Origin: Roseobacter sp. CCS2
GTDB taxonomy: Bacteria; Pseudomonadota; Alphaproteobacteria; Rhodobacterales; Rhodobacteraceae
Length of the DNA stretch: 64,000 nucleotides
Direction of reading: 5' to 3'
Assembly: GCF_000169435.1 (NCBI RefSeq)
Contig: NZ_AAYB01000001.1
Span: 1-64,000, forward strand
Shown piece after piece: positions 1 to 7,977 of the stretch. The notes beneath the pieces are model-generated. The model saw only the letters and a list, made by a program, of their open reading frames with translations. It did not search any database and was not told the DNA's origin. Positions within the stretch are counted from its first letter, which is position 1, and each line of letters starts with the position of its first letter. The position numbers and the translations under genes were made by a program.

Positions 1-1
1 A

Positions 2-418
2 CAGTTGCGCGTGGCGTCGGGCATGCCAATGTCATTCGGTCAGGACGATCTGAAAATCAATGGCCACGCCATCGAAGTACGGATCAACGCCGAAAAGCTG
101 CCCAATTTCGCACCCTGCCCCGGCACGATCACACAGTATCACGCGCCCGGCGGTTTGGGTGTGCGGATGGATTCAGCCCTATATGATGGCTACCGCATCC
201 CGCCTTACTACGACAGTTTGATCGGCAAGCTGATCGTGCATGGGCGTGACCGTCCCGAGGCACTGGCGCGCCTGGAACGGGCCTTGGGTGAGTTGATCGT
301 GGATGGTGTCGATACCACCGTGCCGCTGTTCCATGCGCTTTTGGCCGAAGAGGCCGTGCAAACCGGTGAATACAACATTCACTGGCTTGAACACTGGCTC
401 GAAGAAAATCTGAACTAG
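2..418 (+). CDS. accC: acetyl-CoA carboxylase biotin carboxylase subunit (C-terminal part)
   Basis: Only the last 138 codons are present; the reading frame is already open at base 2 and the 5' part lies outside the window. Biotin carboxylase carries out the ATP-dependent carboxylation of biotin on BCCP, the first half of malonyl-CoA synthesis. What is seen is the carboxylase C-terminal domain: GHAIEVRINAE (the arginine of the bicarbonate/biotin site lies in this segment in the family), FAPCPGTITQYHAPGG and YYDSLIGKLI. The C-terminus is of normal length. The aat gene follows 4 bp downstream on the same strand, so they are probably co-transcribed. Identity is secure; the protein is incomplete only because of the window edge. 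Confidence 0.95.
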   Translation, partial: QLRVASGMPMSFGQDDLKINGHAIEVRINAEKLPNFAPCPGTITQYHAPGGLGVRMDSALYDGYRIPPYYDSLIGKLIVHGRDRPEALARLERALGELIVDGVDTTVPLFHALLAEEAVQTGEYNIHWLEHWLEENLN

Positions 419-422
419 GGCG

Positions 423-1073
423 GTGAAGGACAGCGGCCCCACCCTGACGGCAGACCTGCTTTTGCAGGCCTATCAGGTGGGGGTTTTTCCAATGTCCGAA
501 GGGCGCAACGACCCGGAGGTGTTCTGGGTCGATCCGCGCATGCGTGGCGTTTTTCCCTTGGATGGTTTTCGTATTTCACGCAGTCTGGCCCGTAGAATGC
601 GCCGCGGCGGGTTCACCATAGCCAGCGACACCGCCTTTCAACAGGTCGTTCAGGGCTGTGCGGACCGGGATGAAACCTGGATCAACGAAACGATCTTTGA
701 TTTGTACTGCCAGTTGCATGCCGGTGGTGTCGCCCATTCGATTGAGGTTTGGAACGATCGTGATTTGGTCGGCGGTGTCTATGGTGTCACGATTGGCGCC
801 GCTTTTTTTGGCGAAAGCATGTTCAGCCGCGCCACGGATGCATCAAAACTGGCGCTGGCTTATCTTGTCGACAGGCTGCGCCTTGGTGGGTTTCAGCTTT
901 TCGATACGCAATTCATCACGCCACATCTGGAAAGCCTTGGTGCTGTTGAAATTCCGCGCGATCACTATCGGGCGATGCTGATGGAAGCACTGGCAAAAGA
1001 GGCTTCATTCGACAGTCCCGGCCCTATACCGCCCGCTCAGGACGTCATACAGCGCAACGCCCAGACGTCGTAA
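423..1073 (+). CDS. aat: leucyl/phenylalanyl-tRNA--protein transferase
   Basis: A 216-residue N-end-rule aminoacyl transferase that adds Leu or Phe to N-terminal Arg/Lys of proteins, marking them for ClpAP. The family signature is plain: AYQVGVFPMSEG, then FWVDPRMRGVFPLDGF near the N-terminus, FGESMFSR in the middle and FDTQFITPHLESLGA towards the end. The chosen start is a GTG, 4 bp after the accC stop; no ATG fits. The 3' end overlaps the convergent DUF2155 gene by 37 bp. The position next to accC and the DUF2155/NDUFA12 pair is a common arrangement in Rhodobacterales (family knowledge). Confidence 0.95.
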   Translation: MKDSGPTLTADLLLQAYQVGVFPMSEGRNDPEVFWVDPRMRGVFPLDGFRISRSLARRMRRGGFTIASDTAFQQVVQGCADRDETWINETIFDLYCQLHAGGVAHSIEVWNDRDLVGGVYGVTIGAAFFGESMFSRATDASKLALAYLVDRLRLGGFQLFDTQFITPHLESLGAVEIPRDHYRAMLMEALAKEASFDSPGPIPPAQDVIQRNAQTS

Positions 1074-1513
1074 CGCGGGTGATCCATAGCATTCAATGCA
1101 GGAGCAGAGGCCAGCATCCAACCGGAAAACAAAGTGCCCTCGTTATCGCGCACCACAATCTGGGTGAATGCATCGCCAGATGGGTTCTCAATCGGATAGC
1201 GGCATTCGTTTAACTTAACAGACAAGAAACCCAGCGTGGCCGTTTGGCCAGTTTCAAGCGACACATCACTGACCTGTCCGGTCAGTTTGTCCAAAATCCG
1301 CAAGTCACCACCGGATGCTGTCGCCACGTCCTGCATGACAGCCTCGGTCGAGGTGGTGAGGAATTCTTCTTCCTCTTCGGTGGGTGTTGTTGTCAGTTGA
1401 CCGATCAGCTCATCCAAGGGGATTTCTTCGATGGGCGTCGTCACGATTTCCTGCGCGGCCAAAGGCCAAGCCAGCATTGAAACTATTAAGATTGAAGTGA
1501 CCGATACCCGCAT
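1037..1513 (-). CDS. DUF2155 domain-containing exported protein
   Basis: A 158-residue protein of unknown function with a signal peptide (MRVSVTSILIVSMLAWPLAAQ). The ATG at 1513 was chosen because the frame extends 28 codons further upstream but only this start places the signal peptide at the N-terminus. A short acidic, Thr/Glu-rich linker (about residues 30-60) precedes the DUF2155 core, which carries TATLGFLSVKLNECRY and ends with a second conserved cysteine in DVWALRC; the two cysteines could form a disulfide (inference). It lies downstream of the NDUFA12 gene on the same strand with an 10 bp gap and overlaps aat tail-to-tail. Probably periplasmic. Confidence 0.85.
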   Translation of the reverse strand: MRVSVTSILIVSMLAWPLAAQEIVTTPIEEIPLDELIGQLTTTPTEEEEEFLTTSTEAVMQDVATASGGDLRILDKLTGQVSDVSLETGQTATLGFLSVKLNECRYPIENPSGDAFTQIVVRDNEGTLFSGWMLASAPALNAMDHPRYDVWALRCMTS

Positions 1514-1523
1514 GAACAAGACC

Positions 1524-1907
1524 CTATTCCGGCGTCCACGCCTCATAGTCCGACCGCTCCACAGGGGCTGTGCGGCGGATCGAACCGGCCGGCGCATAGG
1601 CCGCCATTGTTCCGGTCAGGTTTTCCTGATGTGGCTTTTCCCAGTCTTTACGGGGCAATGCCGCTTCGGTTGGTGGCTCGTCCCATGTGCGGTGCAGCCA
1701 GCCGTGCCATTCCGGGGCGACGCGCGACGCCTCGTTTTCGCCATTGTAAATCACCCAGCGGCGGCTGTCGTCGCTGTTGCGGTAGAATACGTTGCCTTGC
1801 GCATCTTCGCCTACTTTGGTGCCATTGCGGCTGGTCCACAGCTGGGTGCCGAACGACTGTCCATCCCACCAGGTAAAGATACGTTTAAAGTTGTGAGCAA
1901 GGCCCAT
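1524..1907 (-). CDS. NADH:ubiquinone oxidoreductase subunit NDUFA12 family
   Basis: A 127-residue homologue of the mitochondrial 17.2 kDa accessory subunit of respiratory complex I (NDUFA12/B17.2), present in alphaproteobacteria. Seen: [42 protein letters not shown] and [14 protein letters not shown], which are family signatures. The start at 1907 gives [11 protein letters not shown]; the open frame extends 10 basic residues upstream without family support. It is encoded apart from the nuo genes, as is usual in Rhodobacterales, and precedes the DUF2155 gene by 10 bp, probably in one transcript. Confidence 0.93.
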   Translation of the reverse strand: MGLAHNFKRIFTWWDGQSFGTQLWTSRNGTKVGEDAQGNVFYRNSDDSRRWVIYNGENEASRVAPEWHGWLHRTWDEPPTEAALPRKDWEKPHQENLTGTMAAYAPAGSIRRTAPVERSDYEAWTPE

Positions 1908-1967
1908 ATCGCGTCTCCGATTGCGTTGCTTATCCATGCACCAATAGGGCTGAAAGGTCCAGTGGGA

Positions 1968-2351
1968 TCAGGCGGGGACCCGCGCAGTTACCTCGATTTC
2001 GATCAGCATTTCGGGGTTCTGTAAGCCAGCTGAAATCATGGTCGCCGCAGGCTTTGCCTTGGCAAACACCTCTGACGTAATCGGCCAGCATTCAGGCCAG
2101 ACGTCTGCATTCGGCACGATATAGGTCACGCGCACAACATGATCGAGGCCACTGCCCGCCTCTTCCAACGCTTTGCCGATCGTCGCAAGCGCATTACGAC
2201 ACTGCGCCACAATACCCTCTGGCATTTTCATACTCTTGTAGTCGTAGCCGGTTGTACCCGCCACAAAGACCCAACCATCAATCACCACAGCGCGGCTGTA
2301 GCCGATTTGCGCCTCAAAGGAGGATCCGGTGCTGATATGGCGCACTGTCAC
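1968..2351 (-). CDS. RidA family protein (enamine/imine deaminase-like)
   Basis: A 127-residue member of the YjgF/YER057c/UK114 family. Canonical RidA hydrolyses reactive enamine/imine intermediates from PLP enzymes; many paralogues have other or unknown substrates. Seen: the N-terminal YSRAVVIDGWVFVAGTTG strand-turn motif and the late VVRVTYIV segment holding the conserved arginine; the C-terminal half has the usual M-x-E-I-E-V ending (MLIEIEVTARVPA). It overlaps the upstream VOC gene by 4 bp (ATGA), so the two are probably translationally coupled. The substrate cannot be told from sequence; the sequence looks like one of the Rid subfamilies rather than strict RidA. Confidence 0.88.
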   Translation of the reverse strand: MTVRHISTGSSFEAQIGYSRAVVIDGWVFVAGTTGYDYKSMKMPEGIVAQCRNALATIGKALEEAGSGLDHVVRVTYIVPNADVWPECWPITSEVFAKAKPAATMISAGLQNPEMLIEIEVTARVPA

Positions 2352-2716
2352 GTCCCTTCCTCATAAAAGGTGATCCGATTGCCGAATGGGTCAGTCAGCG
2401 CCAGCTCGATATCACCCCAAGACTGCATCTGTGGTGGACCCAACCGTAAAGAGCTTTCGGGCCGCGATTGAAGGTCGTCGTAAAGGCCAGTGATGTTATC
2501 GCAGACGACACGGATACGCGTACCGGGCGTTGTGTCGCCACTATGACCGCTGAGGTGCAGGATAAATCCGTCCCGCTGCAAGCCAAGGTAAAGCGGCATG
2601 TCCGGTCCAAAACGATGTTCGAACAAAACAGAGCATCCTATCCAGCGCACATAAAAATCTCGCGCACGATCTTCGTCAAACATGCGAAAAATCGGTGTCG
2701 CAGGACCTAGTTTCAT
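2348..2716 (-). CDS. VOC superfamily protein (glyoxalase/bleomycin-resistance type)
   Basis: A 122-residue single-module VOC protein. It shows the characteristic ATPIFRMFDEDRARDFYVRW opening, the core GFILHLSGHSGD and the ending DPFGNRITFYEE, where the last Glu is a usual metal ligand. Members bind a divalent metal and act as glyoxalases, dioxygenases or drug-binding proteins; the exact activity is not readable. The gene overlaps the RidA gene by the 4-base ATGA and follows the convergently oriented unit of the clpX stop by only 2 bp on the same strand, so read-through from clpX is possible. Confidence 0.85.
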   Translation of the reverse strand: MKLGPATPIFRMFDEDRARDFYVRWIGCSVLFEHRFGPDMPLYLGLQRDGFILHLSGHSGDTTPGTRIRVVCDNITGLYDDLQSRPESSLRLGPPQMQSWGDIELALTDPFGNRITFYEEGT

Positions 2717-2718
2717 GT

Positions 2719-3984
2719 CTAGCTCGCGGTTGCAGGCTCTTTCTTTTTGCCTTCATCGTGGATCATCAATGGGGCGACTTCGGAATTAACGGCCTCTTCG
2801 TTGACCACAACTTCGGTTACCGTATCCATGCCCGGCAGATCAAACATGGTGTCCAGCAGGATATCTTCCATGATGGACCGCAAACCACGCGCACCCGTTT
2901 TGCGTTCGATGGCACGTTTCGCAATCGCGGCAAGCGCATCTTCGGTGAAGGTCAGTTTGGTGTCTTCCAGATCAAACAGGCGTTGGTACTGCTTGACCAA
3001 TGCGTTCTTCGGCTTGGTCAGAATCGTGATCAGCGCGTCTTCGTCCAGATCGGTCAATGTCGCGATGACAGGCAAACGGCCCACAAATTCCGGGATTAGA
3101 CCAAACTTCAGCAAATCTTCTGGTTCCAGATCGGTGAAAATTTCGCCAATACCGCGGTCATCATCTTCGCGCACATCCGCACCAAAGCCCATGGCAGATC
3201 CCTTACCGCGCTGCGCGATGATCTTATCCAGACCCGCGAACGCACCGCCACAGATAAACAGGATGTTTGTCGTGTCCACTTGCAGGAATTCCTGCTGCGG
3301 ATGCTTGCGCCCACCTTGCGGCGGCACAGAGGCCACGGTGCCCTCCATGATCTTCAACAGCGCCTGCTGCACGCCCTCACCCGACACATCACGGGTGATG
3401 GATGGGTTGTCAGACTTGCGCGTAATCTTATCGACCTCGTCAATATAGACGATCCCGCGCTGCGCGCGCTCAACATTATATTCGGATGCCTGCAACAGCT
3501 TGAGGATAATGTTTTCAACATCCTCACCCACATAACCCGCTTCGGTCAGCGTTGTTGCATCGGCCATCGTAAACGGCACATCCAGAATACGTGCCAAGGT
3601 TTGCGCCAGCAGCGTTTTACCGCAACCGGTTGGACCAATCAGCATGATATTGGATTTCGCCAGTTCAATGTCTGATTTCTCAGCATGGTTCAGGCGTTTG
3701 TAATGGTTATGCACCGCCACAGACAGCACGCGCTTGGCATGCATCTGACCAATCACATAATCATCCAACACGCCACAAATCTCAGATGGTGTCGGCACAC
3801 CGTCGCCCGCTTTCAGACCTGCTGTCTTGGTCTCTTCGCGGATGATATCCATGCAAAGTTCGACACATTCGTCGCAGATGAAAACAGTCGGCCCCGCGAT
3901 CAGCTTGCGCACTTCGTGCTGACTCTTACCGCAGAAACTACAGTAAAGGGTGTTTTTGCTGTCGGTGCCGCTTGTATTCGCCAT
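2719..3984 (-). CDS. clpX: ATP-dependent Clp protease ATP-binding subunit ClpX
   Basis: A 421-residue AAA+ unfoldase that feeds substrates to ClpP. The start at 3984 ([15 protein letters not shown]) is chosen because it gives the usual N-terminus; the frame extends 10 residues further. Seen: zinc-binding domain with C15, C18, C37 and C40; Walker A GPTGCGKT at 117-124; pore loop GYVGED just after residue 150; Walker [10 protein letters not shown] at 178-186; and the sensor-2 [13 protein letters not shown] segment. Cytoplasmic. It lies downstream of clpP on the same strand with a 222 bp gap that contains a terminator-like hairpin, so it may have its own promoter as well. Confidence 0.98.
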   Translation of the reverse strand: MANTSGTDSKNTLYCSFCGKSQHEVRKLIAGPTVFICDECVELCMDIIREETKTAGLKAGDGVPTPSEICGVLDDYVIGQMHAKRVLSVAVHNHYKRLNHAEKSDIELAKSNIMLIGPTGCGKTLLAQTLARILDVPFTMADATTLTEAGYVGEDVENIILKLLQASEYNVERAQRGIVYIDEVDKITRKSDNPSITRDVSGEGVQQALLKIMEGTVASVPPQGGRKHPQQEFLQVDTTNILFICGGAFAGLDKIIAQRGKGSAMGFGADVREDDDRGIGEIFTDLEPEDLLKFGLIPEFVGRLPVIATLTDLDEDALITILTKPKNALVKQYQRLFDLEDTKLTFTEDALAAIAKRAIERKTGARGLRSIMEDILLDTMFDLPGMDTVTEVVVNEEAVNSEVAPLMIHDEGKKKEPATAS

Positions 3985-4151
3985 CTCAAACCTCTTGGCC
4001 CATAGGCCGATCAAACATCAATAGGACTGCTTTAACGCCAACACTAGGACAGCCCGCCGAGGTCCACAATGTCAAAATGAACTTGCGCAGTTTGTCGTTA
4101 ACAATCCGCTAATGCCCCCGGCAAACCGTTCATAAAATGACATTTGGTCAG

Positions 4152-4184
4152 AAAAATGACAAACGCGACCAAAGCCGCGTTTGT
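4152..4184 (-). terminator. probable intrinsic terminator between clpP and clpX
   Basis: A perfect 9-bp inverted repeat ACAAACGCG / CGCGTTTGT with an 8-base spacer. Read on the minus strand it is followed by CATTTTT, a run of five T. It sits 22 bp after the clpP stop and upstream of clpX, so it should terminate or attenuate clpP transcription before clpX. The T run is short, so efficiency may be partial. Confidence 0.6.
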
Positions 4185-4206
4185 ACGTCAACGGGCGTTG
4201 ACAGAC

Positions 4207-4827
4207 TTAGTCGTCAGATTTCGTCCGGTTTTCGACGATTTCGTCGATCAGACCCCATTCTTTGGCCTCTTCCGGTGACATAAAGTTGTCACGCTCAAGG
4301 GCCGCTTCGACCTTTTTCAGCGTGTTACCGGTGTGCTTGACATAAATCTCGTTCAAACGCGTCTTCAGCTTTTGGGTTTCTGCCGCGTGGATCATGATAT
4401 CGGTCGCCTGCCCCTGATACCCGCCGGATGGCTGGTGCACCATCACGCGGCTGTTGGGCAGCGAGAAACGCATGCCTTCGGACCCAGCGGTCAACAGCAG
4501 TGACCCCATAGATGCCGCCTGCCCGATCACCAACGTGCTAACCTTGGGGCGGATGTACTGCATCGTGTCATAGATCGACAAACCAGATGTCACCACGCCG
4601 CCGGGGCTGTTGATGTACATGCTGATTTCTTTCTTGGGGTTCTCGGATTCGAGGTGCAACAGTTGTGCGACGATCAGCTGGCTCATGCCGTCATGCACAG
4701 GACCATTGACGAAAATGATCCGCTCTTTGAGCAAACGGGAAAAGATATCGTAAGCGCGCTCGCCCCGTGCGGTCTGTTCGACCACCATTGGGACAAGGTT
4801 CATATAAGTCTCGGTGGGGTCTTGCAT
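4207..4827 (-). CDS. clpP: ATP-dependent Clp protease proteolytic subunit ClpP
   Basis: A 206-residue serine protease that forms the tetradecameric ClpP barrel. The catalytic triad is visible: S106 in [11 protein letters not shown]131 in VMVHQPSGG and D180 in ALERDNFMS. The axial-loop/N-terminal region [20 protein letters not shown] is typical; a short leader peptide may be processed. The start at 4827 has the usual family length. Upstream lies a GGACGG-GA-CCGTCC inverted repeat (4846-4859), which may be regulatory. Divergent from the arsR-type gene at 4959. Confidence 0.98.
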   Translation of the reverse strand: MQDPTETYMNLVPMVVEQTARGERAYDIFSRLLKERIIFVNGPVHDGMSQLIVAQLLHLESENPKKEISMYINSPGGVVTSGLSIYDTMQYIRPKVSTLVIGQAASMGSLLLTAGSEGMRFSLPNSRVMVHQPSGGYQGQATDIMIHAAETQKLKTRLNEIYVKHTGNTLKKVEAALERDNFMSPEEAKEWGLIDEIVENRTKSDD

Positions 4828-4845
4828 ATTTACTGCCTCATGTTT

Positions 4846-4859
4846 GGACGGGACCGTCC
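4846..4859. repeat. short inverted repeat in the clpP/arsR intergenic region
   Basis: Two 6-bp arms, GGACGG and CCGTCC, separated by GA, lie 19 bp upstream of the clpP start codon. The size and position fit a protein-binding site or a 5' untranslated hairpin. No regulator can be assigned from the sequence. Confidence 0.3.
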
Positions 4860-4933
4860 TAGTTCAAATATCCTGACAGAGTCTTAGTGTTCGGGGTCAG
4901 GGGCTTCAAGGGCGCACGAAAGGTTTGACGAAT

Positions 4934-4951
4934 CGTAAGCAATGACTTACG
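4934..4951. promoter_or_regulatory. candidate ArsR-type operator at its own start
   Basis: A perfect inverted repeat CGTAAG-CAATGA-CTTACG, followed directly by a third GTAAG. It ends 7 bp before the ATG of the ArsR gene and overlaps the likely promoter (TTGACG at 4925-4930). ArsR-family repressors commonly bind such 6-spacer-6 dyads in their own promoters, so autoregulation is inferred. Confidence 0.5.
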
Positions 4952-4958
4952 GTAAGTT

Positions 4959-5288
4959 ATGGATTACGAAGATGCAATCACCGCCCTCGCCGACCCTACG
5001 CGCCGGATCATCATCGACCGGCTGCGCGGTGGTTCCCTGCCTGTTGCTGCCATCGCCAAAGGCATGGACGTCAGCCGCCCCGCGGTCAGTCAGCACCTGC
5101 GCGTGCTATCCGACGCAGGGCTGTTGACGGTGACACCAAAGGGCAATCGCAGACTTTACGCCATCGCGCCTGATGGTGTGGATGGGTTGCGCCGCTATCT
5201 TGATACGCTTTGGGATGATGCGCTTGCCGCCTTTGCCCGGGCTGCCGCAGAACAAGCAAAGGAAAACGCAAATGAACGATCCGATTAA
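4959..5288 (+). CDS. ArsR/SmtB family transcriptional regulator
   Basis: A 109-residue winged-helix regulator. The HTH is clear in LPVAAIAKGMDVSRPAVSQH followed by LRVLSDAGLLTVTPKGNRRL, with a wing ending LYAI. No cysteine cluster for metal sensing is seen, so this is probably the non-metal type that is paired with SRPBCC proteins. It overlaps the SRPBCC gene by 17 bp, and such regulator/START-domain pairs are common. It is divergent from clpP. The start is preceded closely by a dyad that may be its operator, leaving a very short leader. The ligand is unknown. Confidence 0.9.
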   Translation: MDYEDAITALADPTRRIIIDRLRGGSLPVAAIAKGMDVSRPAVSQHLRVLSDAGLLTVTPKGNRRLYAIAPDGVDGLRRYLDTLWDDALAAFARAAAEQAKENANERSD

Positions 5289-5721
5289 GAAAACCTTGAC
5301 CGTGCCACTCACCGCGGAAGAGGCCTTCACGCTGTTCACGACAAAGATGGACACGTGGTGGCCCAGCGCGAAATTCTCGGTGTTTGGCGAGAAGGCGAAG
5401 ATCACGTTTCCCAACCACAAAGGCGGCGACATTGTTGAAACCAGCGAAGATGGGCAGCGCGATGTTTGGGGCACACTGATCGCTTATGATCCGGGTGTGT
5501 TCTTGTCGTTTACCTGGCACCCGGGCCGTCCCGCATCTGAGGCGACAGTTGTAACTGTTGAATTCACCCAAACCGAGGCGGGTACAAAGTGCGATCTGAC
5601 GCATGGTGGCTTTGGCATCCTGGGCGATACGGCCGATGCGGTCAGCAACAGTTATCTGACAGGTTGGGACCTTGTGCTTGGCTGCTATGCCAGCGCAGTA
5701 AAAGTTCCAGCGATGGCCTAA
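5272..5721 (+). CDS. SRPBCC (START-like, AHSA1-type) domain protein
   Basis: A 149-residue protein with the activator-of-Hsp90/START-like fold: KTLTVPLTAEEAFTLFTTKM, then a Trp-rich WWPSAKFSVFG, RDVWGTLIAYDPGVFLSFTW and a C-terminal helix SNSYLTGWDLVLGCYASAV. The start at 5272 is chosen because 33 codons of open frame upstream lie inside the arsR gene. Overlap with the regulator (17 bp) implies translational coupling. SRPBCC proteins bind hydrophobic ligands; in such pairs a role in metabolite binding or detoxification is presumed but not shown. Confidence 0.88.
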   Translation: MNDPIKKTLTVPLTAEEAFTLFTTKMDTWWPSAKFSVFGEKAKITFPNHKGGDIVETSEDGQRDVWGTLIAYDPGVFLSFTWHPGRPASEATVVTVEFTQTEAGTKCDLTHGGFGILGDTADAVSNSYLTGWDLVLGCYASAVKVPAMA

Positions 5722-5796
5722 TTCAAGTCCTTGCGGCAGTATCCCTAAAATTGCATCCTGCGGGTGGTTTTATCATTCAAAACAGGAGGCAACGTC

Positions 5797-6570
5797 ATGG
5801 AATGGGCACGCATTAAGACCGAAAGCGGTGAGGTTTTGACCGGCGTCATCCAAGACGGCATGTTGCATCCGCGCGCGGCACTGGGTGCGGATGCAACCGC
5901 GGGCGATCCAGTATCGATGGCTGGCAACACCTTGCTGCCGCCGTGCGAGCCGGGCAAGTTTATCGGGCTGTGGAACAACTTCCACGCAGCAGCAGAGCGT
6001 AACAAGCTCGATATACCGCAGCATCCGCTTTTCTTTTTGAAACCACTGTCATCCTTGGCCGGTCCAAACGCGCAGGTTGCCCTGCCGCCAAATATCGGGC
6101 GCGTTGTTTATGAAGGTGAGCTGGGCATTGTTATCGGCAAGACATGCAAGAACATCAGTGTCGATGCGGCCGAAAGCGCCATCCTTGGCTATACTTGCGT
6201 CAATGACATCACCGCATTGGACATTCTGTTCGAAGACCCATCATTCCCGCAATGGACACGGGCCAAAGGGTACGACGGGTTCGGCGTGATCGGCCCTGTC
6301 ATTCAAACGGATTTAAACTGGCGTGATCTGACGGTGAAAGTCATGGTGAACGACCGCGAAAGGCAATCTTACCCCGCCTCAGACATGATCATGAATCCAG
6401 CGCAGATCGTCAGTCAGCTATCGACAGATATGACGCTTGAACCCGGCGATGTGATTGCCTGTGGCACATCCATCGGCGCGCGACCCATCAAGGCGGACAT
6501 GGAAATCGTTGTTGTGATCGAAGGCATCGGTACGTTGCCGGTCACCATCACGGCGACCGACGCAGATTAA
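5797..6570 (+). CDS. fumarylacetoacetate hydrolase family protein
   Basis: A 257-residue FAH-superfamily enzyme. Start 5797 has a textbook Shine-Dalgarno AGGAGG 7 bp upstream, which rules out the longer frame. Seen: IGLWNNFHAAAER, VYEGELGIVIGK (metal-binding glutamates), GYTCVNDITALDIL and the late GTSIGARPIKADMEIVVVIEG. Members act on acylpyruvates, 2-hydroxyhepta-dienedioates or oxaloacetate in aromatic and amino-acid catabolism; the substrate here is not determinable. It ends 4 bp into the convergent folE2 gene. Confidence 0.9.
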   Translation: MEWARIKTESGEVLTGVIQDGMLHPRAALGADATAGDPVSMAGNTLLPPCEPGKFIGLWNNFHAAAERNKLDIPQHPLFFLKPLSSLAGPNAQVALPPNIGRVVYEGELGIVIGKTCKNISVDAAESAILGYTCVNDITALDILFEDPSFPQWTRAKGYDGFGVIGPVIQTDLNWRDLTVKVMVNDRERQSYPASDMIMNPAQIVSQLSTDMTLEPGDVIACGTSIGARPIKADMEIVVVIEGIGTLPVTITATDAD

Positions 6571-7670
6571 CCGATGTGAAACAACGACTGAAACAGGCGT
6601 GGATCAATGCTCTCTGCAGCAAAAGTCTTGCCTTCAGTCAGAACTGACACAGCATCATGGCTGTGTAGGCTTTCTTGGTGGCTGGCGATTACCCGGAAGT
6701 CAGAAATCCGCGTATCCAACTGTAATTGCTCCGTAAACAGACGCGCGGCATCCTCAACGAAAATTGGGTTCGCGGCGTTCAGTTCTGCAAAAGCCTGCTC
6801 ATCCTCGCGCTTGACCATCACTTGCGTTTCGGTGGGCACAGCGGCGCGGGCGCGATCAATCAGGTCCTCGAACCACAACACATCGCCACCGTTCTCTAGC
6901 AAGACCGAAATACGGGCGACAGAGCGTTGCGAATGCGGCGTCGCCAGCTGACCGCGAAACTGACGCGCGTGTTCGGACAATTCCAGCGAACATGGGCAGG
7001 TGGACGAGTAGACATAATCCAGATGTACGATCTTCTTACGGACCCCTGCACTTTCAACCAGCTCAAGCGCGATATCGTAATACTGATACCCCGACAGGCC
7101 GGACCGCAGGCTGTCAACTTTCATGGGAAAGCTGAAACGCATCTGAATGCGGGCATCAAAGCTTTCCAAATCGGTTTTGTAAGCGTCCAACGCCCGTTCG
7201 ATTACTTCAAAACTGAACGTCTCTTCGGCATGCTTGTAAAATGTCCGCATGATGCGGGACATATTGATGCCCTTCTTTTCAGCTTCCAACGATACAGTGC
7301 CAGTGACCGATGTCTCAAGCGTCAGATCACCATTGTCGCGGGTATGAAACCGGATCGGCAAGCGGAAGTTGGAAATGCCAACGTGCTGAATTTGCTGCTG
7401 TGCACCACGGATCAAGCTAGCTGGACCATTTTGCAAATCAGGCATCGACGCCTTATAAGCATCATCCACCTCAAAAGCGTCAGGATAGGCACGGGCCAGG
7501 GCCGGATAGTTCGACACCTCTTGTCCGGGGATCAAACGCGACACGAGCGGATCAAGCGTTGCAACTTCCTCTGCCGTGACATCGCCGGCCCAGCGGCGTA
7601 GCAAAGTTAGTGCGGCCTCGGCTTCTGCGCGGGTTGGTTCACGATCCATATCAGGCGAATGGATATTCAT
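6567..7670 (-). CDS. folE2: GTP cyclohydrolase FolE2 (type IB)
   Basis: A 367-residue GTP cyclohydrolase of the FolE2 family, which makes 7,8-dihydroneopterin triphosphate for folate and pre-queuosine-type pathways and does not need Zn. Seen: PIRFHTRDNGDLTLETSV, GINMSRIMRTFYKH, DYVYSSTCPCSLELSEHAR with the family's conserved Cys, and HSQRSVARISVLLENG. The ATG at 7670 is preceded by a GGGGGG Shine-Dalgarno-like run and begins MNIHSPDMDREPTRAEA; the frame can be extended 36 codons to a GTG at 7778 with no clear ribosome site, so that start is less likely. FolE2 is Zur-regulated in many bacteria; I see no obvious Zur box here. Confidence 0.93.
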   Translation of the reverse strand: MNIHSPDMDREPTRAEAEAALTLLRRWAGDVTAEEVATLDPLVSRLIPGQEVSNYPALARAYPDAFEVDDAYKASMPDLQNGPASLIRGAQQQIQHVGISNFRLPIRFHTRDNGDLTLETSVTGTVSLEAEKKGINMSRIMRTFYKHAEETFSFEVIERALDAYKTDLESFDARIQMRFSFPMKVDSLRSGLSGYQYYDIALELVESAGVRKKIVHLDYVYSSTCPCSLELSEHARQFRGQLATPHSQRSVARISVLLENGGDVLWFEDLIDRARAAVPTETQVMVKREDEQAFAELNAANPIFVEDAARLFTEQLQLDTRISDFRVIASHQESLHSHDAVSVLTEGKTFAAESIDPRLFQSLFHIG

Positions 7671-7977
7671 GTCAGTACCCCCCATCGGTGCGTTAGACAC
7701 CCCAACATGGGGCCGCTCATCGGAATTTCCAATGATTTCTTTGCAGATACGTTGCAATTCAGCGCGTGGATCAGTCACGAAAGTTGGCCTATCTTAGGGC
7801 TAAGCCTGCCAAAGTTAACCAGTTTTTTGCCCGCCGTCACGCCTTCTGTGTAACGCCAATTGACACTTGTCTGTGTCAGCTTGACGCGTCTTCAGGGGCA
7901 AAAGTACAAACCTTTAACCTTGGTCACACACAGATCTAACATCGTGCATCACGCCATATGATCGACGTAGCGCGCCC
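7671..7977. other. folE2 upstream region
   Basis: About 300 bp between the preferred folE2 start and the metZ stop, both on the minus strand. It may hold the folE2 promoter. The only structure noticed is a dyad TGACAC / GTGTCA around 7860-7880. No convincing gene, RNA or riboswitch was recognised. If the GTG at 7778 is the true folE2 start, part of this stretch is coding. Confidence 0.4.
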
